From Dielma sp000508965 (GTDB taxonomy: Bacteria > Bacillota_I > Bacilli_A > Erysipelotrichales > Erysipelotrichaceae), in assembly GCA_000508965.1 (NCBI GenBank), contig BAHV02000007.1:1-58775 (forward strand): DNA of 58,775 nt, read 5' to 3'. Positions 53,477 to 58,775 of this stretch are shown in pieces. The notes beneath the pieces were generated by a model. It did no database searches, was not told the origin of the DNA, and saw only the letters and a program-made list of their open reading frames with translations. A program made the translations under genes and the position numbers. Position 1 is the first letter of the stretch. Every line of letters starts with the position of its first letter.

Positions 53477-54327
53477 TAACCATGTGCATGGGGTTTGGAT
53501 GTAATGCGGCAGGAATCGTCGGCTGCCGGATTATTGATTCGCCAAGAGAGCGTTTAATGGCTATCTGTACCAATAACTTTGTGCCATGCAACGGACGCTT
53601 TCCAACAATGATTGCCATTATTACGATGTTTTTCGTCGGCGCGTCACTGCCTTTTATGCAGTCAATGATATCCACACTGCTGTTAATGGGAGTCATTCTG
53701 CTTGGCGTATTCACAACTTTCAAAGTATCGTCATTACTGAATAAAACGATTCTTAAGGGCGTGCCTTCTACCTTTATTCTAGAGCTGCCGCCTTATCGCA
53801 AACCGCAGATTGTCAAGACGCTTGTGCATTCAATCTTTGACCGAACCTTGTTTGTGTTAGGCAGAGCGATGGCAGTTGCCGCCCCGGCTGGAATCTTAAT
53901 TTGGCTGATGGCGAATATCACAATTGGTGATGCGACGCTGCTGACTCATTGCGCGGGACTTCTTGATCCCTTTGCGAAGCTGTGCGGGTTAGATGGTTAT
54001 ATACTATTAGCCTTTATTCTTGGCTTTCCGGCCAATGAAATCGTGATACCGATTCTGATTATGAGCTATTTAGCCAGCGGTTCAATGGTTGATTATGAAA
54101 ATATACTGCAATTGAAAACGCTGCTGGTCGATCATGGCTGGACATGGATCACCGCTATATGCACCTTACTCTTTACTTTGCTGCATTGGCCTTGTGCTAC
54201 TACTTTGCTGACCATCAAGAAAGAGACACAAAGCTGGCGGTGGACGCTGATTGCCTTTGCCCTGCCAACATTGATCGGCTTGGGCTTATGCATGCTTGTG
54301 AATCTTGCAGCAACGCTGATTTTTTAA
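53477..54327 (+). pseudogene. feoB: feoB, 3' part
   Basis: Directly after the core the frame reads CMGFGCNAAGIVGCRIIDSP and RERLMAICTNNFVPCNGRFP, the conserved second gate of FeoB, and ends with three or four membrane segments. It encodes about 283 residues with no start signal of its own. It continues the 47881 end of the 5' part exactly in frame once the element is removed. It shows no other lesion, which fits a recent or reversible insertion. Confidence 0.95.
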
Positions 54328-54373
54328 CAGATTTGTATTTATTAGTAGAAAATAAACAAAAAAAGCCAAAAAA

Positions 54374-54416
54374 TTAGCACTCTATCATTGACAGTGCCAA
54401 AGTTTTGGATTATACT
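54374..54416 (+). promoter_or_regulatory. CIRCE operator and promoter of hsp20
   Basis: TTAGCACTC (54374-54382), a 9-bp spacer and CAGTGCCAA (54392-54400) match the HrcA operator CIRCE at 16 of 18 arm positions. TTGACA (54388-54393) and TATACT (54411-54416) are spaced 17 bp, so the operator covers the -35 box. Confidence 0.85.
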
Positions 54417-54490
54417 ATAAGTGTAATCAGGATAAGACCTGATGAGGTTTGAATTCATGAAATGAAATTGTTACGAAAGAGGCGATGGTT

Positions 54491-54910
54491 ATGAAATTCT
54501 TACCTGGATTAAATTTATTTGATGATGCATTTGATGATATGTTTTTTGATCCGATTTTCACTAAGAAAAGCTCGAATATCATGAAAACGGATGTAACCGA
54601 AAAGGATGGCAATTACTTGCTTGATATGGAATTGCCTGGTTATGGCAAGGAGGACATCAAGATTGAATTGAAGGACGGATATCTGAATGTCAGTGCCAGC
54701 AAGAATACAAGCAATGAAGAAAAGGATGAGAAGGGTAATGTGATCCGCCAGGAACGTTACACCGGCAGCTGTTCACGCAGCTTCTTTGTTGGTGACGGTG
54801 TTAAGGAAACCGATATCAAAGCTAAATTTGAAAATGGTGAGCTAAAAATCGTAGTACCTGTTGATGCACCGAAACAAGTTGAAGAAAAAAAGTTTATAGC
54901 AATTGAATAA
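54491..54910 (+). CDS. Hsp20-family small heat-shock protein
   Basis: 139 residues. The alpha-crystallin domain has MKTDVTEKDGNYLLDMELPG, KEDIKIELKDGYLNVSASK and the C-terminal FENGELKIVVP. It holds unfolded proteins for refolding. The ATG at 54491 is 8 nt after AAAGAGG; an ATG 6 bases upstream is too close to it. Expression is probably repressed by HrcA through the CIRCE element. Confidence 0.95.
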   Translation: MKFLPGLNLFDDAFDDMFFDPIFTKKSSNIMKTDVTEKDGNYLLDMELPGYGKEDIKIELKDGYLNVSASKNTSNEEKDEKGNVIRQERYTGSCSRSFFVGDGVKETDIKAKFENGELKIVVPVDAPKQVEEKKFIAIE

Positions 54911-54916
54911 AAGCAT

Positions 54917-54975
54917 AAAGCTGTAACAGCTTGGCCCAAGAATATGAAGGCCAAAAGCGTTACAGCTTTTTTATA
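54917..54975 (+). terminator. Terminator after hsp20
   Basis: AAAGCTGTAAC pairs with GTTACAGCTTT, with an inner GGCC/GGCC pairing in the loop, followed by a T-run. A-runs on the left allow use from the other strand too. Confidence 0.88.
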
Positions 54976-54983
54976 TTTTATGT

Positions 54984-55406
54984 CTATAAATCGTAAAAGT
55001 GTCCCTTGTGGAAATTTTCATTGCCAGTTTTTTTAGCAGTTTTAAATAATACGCAGATCTGGACATACGACATTTTTAATGTATCGTTCATGACCGCCCA
55101 TCTTCTCTAAATCACCGCCGCTTCTGACTGCTTCCATGATGGGAAACATTATCAGCATTATTTTTGAACATATACCTTGGCCATTTTCATTTACTGGGCA
55201 GCCATAGGTACAAGTGTATTTATCACCGATTTCTTCACCATTGCGGCAATAGCGTTCTGTCTGCTGTCCGCGCAGAAAGCCTGCTACTTCAATTACCCAT
55301 TCAGCCAAGCCGCTTGGCAAGCAGACGCAAGGTTAAGCCTTATCATTGCAGTCTTTAATGCATTGATCGATTTCATCATTTGAATCTGCTGCTGCCATTC
55401 AAACAT
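54984..55406 (-). pseudogene. Decayed AraC-type regulator start joined to a cysteine-rich gene remnant
   Basis: On the minus strand, ATG at 55406 starts MFEWQQQIQMM, the usual start of a GyrI-type AraC regulator. After a frameshift it continues DEIDQCIKDCNDKA, and after another TLRLLAKRLG, then stops near 55320. A different frame, open from the stop near 55331, then reads EWVIEVAGFLRGQQTERYC, GDKYTCTYGCPVNENGQGIC and YIKNVVCPDLRII to 55042. A further shift gives FKTAKKTGNENFHKGHFYDL ending at 54984. The second part resembles TIGR04076-type proteins, with weak confidence. Several shifts within 420 bases mark a dead locus. Confidence 0.6.
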
Positions 55407-55598
55407 GTTCCCACCGCCATTCTGTAACAAGTCAATGATTATTATAAGGCAGAATCAAGAATCACACTTGATTTTACTAGATCTTCTTTATAAGCGTCAC
55501 TGATATCGGGAATGTTTACTTATTTCTTTCAAAGAAGCAAAGGGATTACGCATAATTAAAACAAGGTTAGGCATAGTAATCTTGAAAGAAGGCTACCG
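55407..55598. other. Intergenic stretch before the exported protein
   Basis: About 190 bases with no convincing ORF, repeat or terminator. It would have held the promoter of the decayed minus-strand locus and holds that of the gene at 55599, but I see no good -35/-10 pair. Confidence 0.4.
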
Positions 55599-56453
55599 AT
55601 GAAACTTTTACTCTCTTTAATACTGCTGCTAGGTTCTACATCTGCATTAAAGGTAGAACAGATTCCTTTTCCAGCTCAATGCCCGGCAGAAACATCCTGT
55701 GAACCACTTGATTATATGCAGTACCGGCAGGGGAATGATGTTTTATATGCACTTAAAAGCAGTGAATCCTATAAACGCTATAAGAATAACTTTGACAGTG
55801 TGATCTGGCAGACATTTTTCGATGATGTACCTTTGGGACATGTTTCATTGACTGAACGCTGGCATCTTGGTCAAAAGGATACTTATGAATATACGCAGAC
55901 AGGGGTGAGAATTGAGAATGATCAGCTGAATGAATATACCCATCTGATACAAGGCGATGTTTTGGCTTATGCGGTGGTATCCGATGTGCTCAAGGATTTT
56001 GAAGAGCTGGTCAGCGATGATACACTGACTGATAAGGAACACTTTGAACAACAGGCAGACGTAATCCGCAGACGGCGGCTTGCGCAGTACAGAACGGATA
56101 ACCTGAATGGGATTCTCGTTTACCAAGAGGCGGGGGAGGTACCGGATGAGCTGTTGGTACTGATGGCTCAAAAGGCTTTTGATCAGGTCAGCGGTTATTA
56201 TTCAGCATTGTTTGATATTGCTTTAAAAGCATCCTTGGCGGCAGAGATGGCAAATGCATCACATCAGGTTGAATTGGTCAGTGAAGGGAATGAATACTGG
56301 CTGAGGCTTAGCGAAAAAGCACAGCAGGAGAGTGAAACAGTAGCGGCTGAACCGGTTGATGACACAACAGAAAAAAATGATTGGATCTATGTCTCTATCG
56401 TTTTGACTATTTTATTTGCGATGATTGCCTGGTTCTTTGGCAATGCAGGATAA
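55599..56453 (+). CDS. Exported, C-terminally anchored protein of unknown function
   Basis: 284 residues with a signal peptide (about 1-17, LLLSLILLLGSTSALK), an extracellular domain, and a C-terminal membrane segment (WIYVSIVLTILFAMIAWFFG, about 261-280). The external part is rich in acidic and aromatic residues, with a charged helix (DKEHFEQQADVIRRRRLAQY, about 145-165). I recognise no family and no catalytic motif. AAGAAGG precedes the ATG. It ends close to the HdeD gene, which runs the other way. Confidence 0.7.
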   Translation: MKLLLSLILLLGSTSALKVEQIPFPAQCPAETSCEPLDYMQYRQGNDVLYALKSSESYKRYKNNFDSVIWQTFFDDVPLGHVSLTERWHLGQKDTYEYTQTGVRIENDQLNEYTHLIQGDVLAYAVVSDVLKDFEELVSDDTLTDKEHFEQQADVIRRRRLAQYRTDNLNGILVYQEAGEVPDELLVLMAQKAFDQVSGYYSALFDIALKASLAAEMANASHQVELVSEGNEYWLRLSEKAQQESETVAAEPVDDTTEKNDWIYVSIVLTILFAMIAWFFGNAG

Positions 56454-56476
56454 AAAAGAACAGGCATGCCTGTTCG
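56451..56476 (-). terminator. Terminator of the HdeD-like gene
   Basis: GAACAGGCATGCCTGTTC is a perfect 18-bp palindrome. On the minus strand it is followed by six Ts, so it ends the leftward gene. It overlaps the end of the exported-protein gene, which lacks its own T-run. Confidence 0.8.
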
Positions 56477-56490
56477 AGAGAGGGAAAATA

Positions 56491-57018
56491 TTAAAAATTA
56501 AGGCAGAGATACCAGCGGATCAAGGTAACTAGCCCTTGGAAGATCAACAGAGCGCCAAGCAATACGCTGATTGTCAGAATTGCCAGTGACGGGTTGAAAA
56601 AGGCAAAGATTGAAAAGGCGATGCCGACAATGCCAAGCGCGCACATCCAATTCCAGCTGGCAAAGTTGAAGCGGCGCATTTGAAAACTGTTAATGAATTT
56701 CGCGAGGCTTGTAACTAACAGCCAGCCGCTGAATATATAAGGAATAAAGGCGGCAGTTATGTCATTATAACCGATTAAAAAGCAAGCCATGACGACACTT
56801 AAAATACCGTCAATCAGCATCCATGCGTTACTGAAAAAGGTATCTCTGAAGAAGAAATAACCAATAATATCTGAAAAGCCCTCAAATAATATTGCAATGG
56901 CAATAATCCAGGCGATTGATGAGAGGGCGGTCATCGGATTCATAATACAGATCACACCGGCACCGATTAATAAAACCGCGGACAATAGCCACAAAACCTG
57001 ACTCCATTTCCTATTCAT
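56491..57018 (-). CDS. HdeD-like (DUF308) membrane protein
   Basis: 175 residues with six hydrophobic segments in three similar pairs, the DUF308 repeat layout (LLIGAGVICIMNPMTALSSI, ILSVVMACFLIGYND, IAFSIFAFFNPSLAILTISV). HdeD acts in acid resistance of E. coli; in Firmicutes the function is open. The ATG at 57018 is 8 nt after AGGAG; a GTG at 57027 overlaps that site. Confidence 0.88.
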   Translation of the reverse strand: MNRKWSQVLWLLSAVLLIGAGVICIMNPMTALSSIAWIIAIAILFEGFSDIIGYFFFRDTFFSNAWMLIDGILSVVMACFLIGYNDITAAFIPYIFSGWLLVTSLAKFINSFQMRRFNFASWNWMCALGIVGIAFSIFAFFNPSLAILTISVLLGALLIFQGLVTLIRWYLCLNF

Positions 57019-57090
57019 TACGATCACTCCTTTTATTTACTCTTATCATAACCTATTTTTAACAATTAACCATTAGACAGAAAAGTTTGT

Positions 57091-57119
57091 TTGACTTATT
57101 TTATTACATGCGGTTAAAT
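57091..57119 (+). promoter_or_regulatory. Promoter of yaaA
   Basis: TTGACT (57091-57096) and TTAAAT (57114-57119) are spaced 17 bp, 27 nt before the start codon. Confidence 0.55.
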
Positions 57120-57145
57120 TTGTATAGGGTTTAAGGAGAAAGATA

Positions 57146-57862
57146 ATGATCATATGTTGTTCACCGACTAAAACGATGAAAAGTGAGGCGATCGCGGTAG
57201 CGAGCCAGCCGATGTTTGCAGAGACAGCTGCCCGGATAGCTGCCTTATTAAAAGATAAAAATACAGAAGAATTAATGAAATTCTACAAGTGCAATGAAAA
57301 GATAGCGTTGCAGAATGTGAGTCGATTTCAATCTTTTGAATCAATGACGCAAAACAATGCCGGACTGTGCTTTGACGGTCTGCAGTTTAAACGCATGCAA
57401 GTGCATGCATGGGATCAGAAGGATTGGGATTTTGCCCAAGAACACTTGCGGATCATGAGTGGCTTGTATGGGATGCTGAGGGTTAAGGACGGCATCAGTG
57501 AATATCGCTTGGATGTTGAGAATCCCTTACAGGTTGAAGGCAAATCGCTTACTGAATTTTGGCGTCTGAAGATTATGAATGTTTTAAAGAATGAATGTAT
57601 TTTGGATTGCTGTTCCAAGGAATACAGCGCCTTATTGCCTGAAACAAAATGCAGTGTATCATTTTATGTGGAAAAACTGGGCAAGCTGAAGATTGAAGCG
57701 ACGGCGGCTAAGATGGCCCGCGGTTCGCTGATTCATTATTGTATAAAGCATAGGATAAACAATATAGAAGCGGTTAAGGCTTTTGATGAGGACGGCTATC
57801 ACTTTCATGAACAGCTTTCAAATGCTAAGCATTTAGTTTTTGTAAAGGAGAGACAATCATGA
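57146..57862 (+). CDS. yaaA: YaaA family peroxide-stress protein
   Basis: 238 residues. MIICCSPTKTMKSEAI, ALQNVSRFQSFESM, FDGLQFKRMQVHAWDQKDW and LRIMSGLYGMLRVKDGISEY are family landmarks. In E. coli YaaA lowers free iron during peroxide stress. Its stop overlaps the next start by 4 nt, so the two are one operon. The presence of an iron-related protein near a broken feoB is noted but may be chance. Confidence 0.92.
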   Translation: MIICCSPTKTMKSEAIAVASQPMFAETAARIAALLKDKNTEELMKFYKCNEKIALQNVSRFQSFESMTQNNAGLCFDGLQFKRMQVHAWDQKDWDFAQEHLRIMSGLYGMLRVKDGISEYRLDVENPLQVEGKSLTEFWRLKIMNVLKNECILDCCSKEYSALLPETKCSVSFYVEKLGKLKIEATAAKMARGSLIHYCIKHRINNIEAVKAFDEDGYHFHEQLSNAKHLVFVKERQS

Positions 57863-58326
57863 TATTGGTCAGTGCTTGCCTGCTTGGTAAAAATTGTAAA
57901 TACAGCGGCGGCAATAATGCCAATGCTTTACTCGTAGATTATCTGAAGGATAAGGAATACATCAGTGTTTGTCCTGAAGTGATGGGTGGTTTGCCGACAC
58001 CCAGAGCCTGCTGTGAACGGGTAAAGGATCGGGTTATCAACAATCTTGGCGAAAATGTGACCGAAGCTTTCATAAAAGGCGCGAAGCAAACGCTGGCACT
58101 CGCTGAGGAATATAAATGCACGCTGTGTATCCTGCAAGTACGTTCGCCAAGCTGCGGCACAGGCAGCATTTATGATGGAACTTTCAGCGGCAGAATCATT
58201 GAAGGCAACGGTATAACCGCGGAATACTTATTGAATCACGGCTTTAATGTCATCAGCAGCGAGGCGTTCACAGAACAGCTCAAATCAGGAAAAATAGATG
58301 AAGAACGGCCCTGTAAAACTTTATAA
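57859..58326 (+). CDS. DUF523 protein
   Basis: 155 residues. ILVSACLLGKNCKYSGGNNA, SVCPEVMGGLPTPRACCERV and LQVRSPSCGTGSIYDG are DUF523 landmarks, with several conserved cysteines. Some DUF523 proteins have been linked to thio-modification or desulfidation chemistry, but I would not assign a reaction. AAAGGAGAG lies before the start, inside the end of yaaA. Confidence 0.9.
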   Translation: MILVSACLLGKNCKYSGGNNANALLVDYLKDKEYISVCPEVMGGLPTPRACCERVKDRVINNLGENVTEAFIKGAKQTLALAEEYKCTLCILQVRSPSCGTGSIYDGTFSGRIIEGNGITAEYLLNHGFNVISSEAFTEQLKSGKIDEERPCKTL

Positions 58327-58421
58327 ATCTCGTTTGTCAGAATGAAATACCACTACATTTCTGATTGAAAAAGAAGGCTTGCAGATTTATTTTTAAAATA
58401 ATCAAATATTTGCAATTTTAG

Positions 58422-58450
58422 CATTGTAAGTGCTACCGAAATGGTTTAAA
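58422..58450 (+). promoter_or_regulatory. Promoter of ptsH
   Basis: TTGTAA and TAAAAT are spaced 17 bp in the 155-bp gap before ptsH, about 30 nt before the start. No catabolite-responsive element is clear. Confidence 0.55.
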
Positions 58451-58481
58451 ATGGAGTAGAAGAATATTAGGAGGAATAAAA

Positions 58482-58748
58482 ATGAAACAAATTACAGTAT
58501 CAGTAATCGATCCAGTTGGATTACATGCACGCCCTGCAACAGTAGCAGTTAACGCAGCTAGTAAATTCAAATGTGAAGTGAATGTGTCTTTCAAAGGACG
58601 TGAAGTAAACATGAAATCAATCATGGGCGTTATGTCTTTAGGAATTCCAACACAATCTGAAATCACTATTTCTTGCAACGGTGAAGATGAAGATGCTGCT
58701 ATCGCAGCTATCGAAGAAGTTCTTCGTACACAAAAAATCGTTGGTTAA
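58482..58748 (+). CDS. ptsH: Phosphocarrier protein HPr
   Basis: 88 residues. The phosphorylated His 15 is in DPVGLHARPATVAV and the regulatory Ser 46 in VNMKSIMGVMSLGIP. HPr passes phosphate from Enzyme I to sugar permeases and, when Ser-phosphorylated, supports catabolite repression. AGGAGG precedes the start. ptsI is not in the 27 bases left in the window. Confidence 0.98.
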   Translation: MKQITVSVIDPVGLHARPATVAVNAASKFKCEVNVSFKGREVNMKSIMGVMSLGIPTQSEITISCNGEDEDAAIAAIEEVLRTQKIVG

Positions 58749-58775
58749 TTTAATTCACAATTAAATATAAAAAAA

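Larger units (their letters stand above)
47882..53486 (+). mobile_element. 5,595-bp serine-recombinase element inserted in feoB
   Basis: The core TAACCATGTG occurs at both feoB junctions, 47882-47891 and 53477-53486; one copy plus the interior is 5,595 bp. Contents in order: promoter, 35-codon leader ORF, terminator, two ABC exporter genes, terminator, 37-codon ORF and a large serine recombinase. Just inside the ends, GGTTAGGGTTTT (47891-47902) and AAAACACTAACC (53470-53481) form a near-perfect inverted repeat, as expected for recombinase binding sites. Precise excision would rebuild feoB. No transfer or replication genes are present, so it would move as a small transposon-like or integrative element. 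Confidence 0.93.

Noticed and set aside
53482..54327. An independent nucleoside-transporter-like membrane protein
   Set aside because: The start is not preceded by a ribosome site and the sequence continues feoB exactly.
1..58775. tRNA, rRNA, insertion sequences with transposase, prophage genes
   Set aside because: None recognised by reading both strands; the only mobile unit seen is the serine-recombinase element.

Overview
The window is a stretch of a low-GC Gram-positive (Bacillota) chromosome. The block rpsF-ssb-rpsR / DUF2232 / gdpP-rplI-dnaB / M23 peptidase / yycJ-htrA-rlmH is typical of the replication-origin side of Firmicutes chromosomes. Together with the strong Shine-Dalgarno sites, HrcA/CIRCE control and sugar-degrading and iron genes, it suggests a gut-type anaerobe, possibly of the Erysipelotrichia. 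The class assignment is an inference, not a read-out.

Layout. (1) 1-9137: a type I-C CRISPR-Cas locus on the minus strand. It has a 16-repeat array running off the left edge, an AT-rich leader, and cas3-cas5-cas8c-cas7-cas4-cas1-cas2. The interference genes and cas1 are intact, but cas2 carries an in-frame stop and cas4 a frameshift, so new spacer acquisition is probably lost. (2) 9468-14816: a divergent four-gene cassette on the plus strand: MazG-like pyrophosphohydrolase, GIY-YIG/DUF2075 ATPase, PLD-nuclease/SF2-helicase/DUF3427 protein and NUDIX hydrolase. It is tightly packed, AT-rich and next to the CRISPR locus, and is the best candidate here for a little-described defence system. (3) 14819-30976: accessory metabolism and regulation: split chromate-type transporter with LysR, exported flavodoxin-like lipoprotein, recQ, MerR and TetR regulators with visible operators, methyltransferase, gpmA, GH43 glycosidase, Rieske-FAD oxidoreductase and an unusual Clp-type ATPase. 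(4) 31001-42143: ispD, a polysaccharide deacetylase and the conserved core cluster. (5) 42275-46213: TetR-MATE efflux, transglutaminase-like lipoprotein, PHP phosphatase. (6) 46355-54327: feoAB, with feoB split by a 5,595-bp serine-recombinase element. (7) 54374-58775: CIRCE-controlled hsp20, a decayed AraC-type locus, HdeD-like protein, yaaA, a DUF523 gene and ptsH.

The element in feoB is precisely delimited. Both ends share the 10-bp core TAACCATGTG, and joining flank to flank across one core copy restores a 710-codon feoB in frame. Just inside its left end it has its own promoter, a 35-codon leader ORF and a terminator. These precede a pair of ABC half-transporters with the asymmetric ATPase sites of heterodimeric multidrug exporters (BmrCD type). 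A 37-codon ORF and a large serine recombinase close the element. This looks like a mobile, ribosome-attenuated drug-efflux module that switches off ferrous iron uptake while it is inserted.
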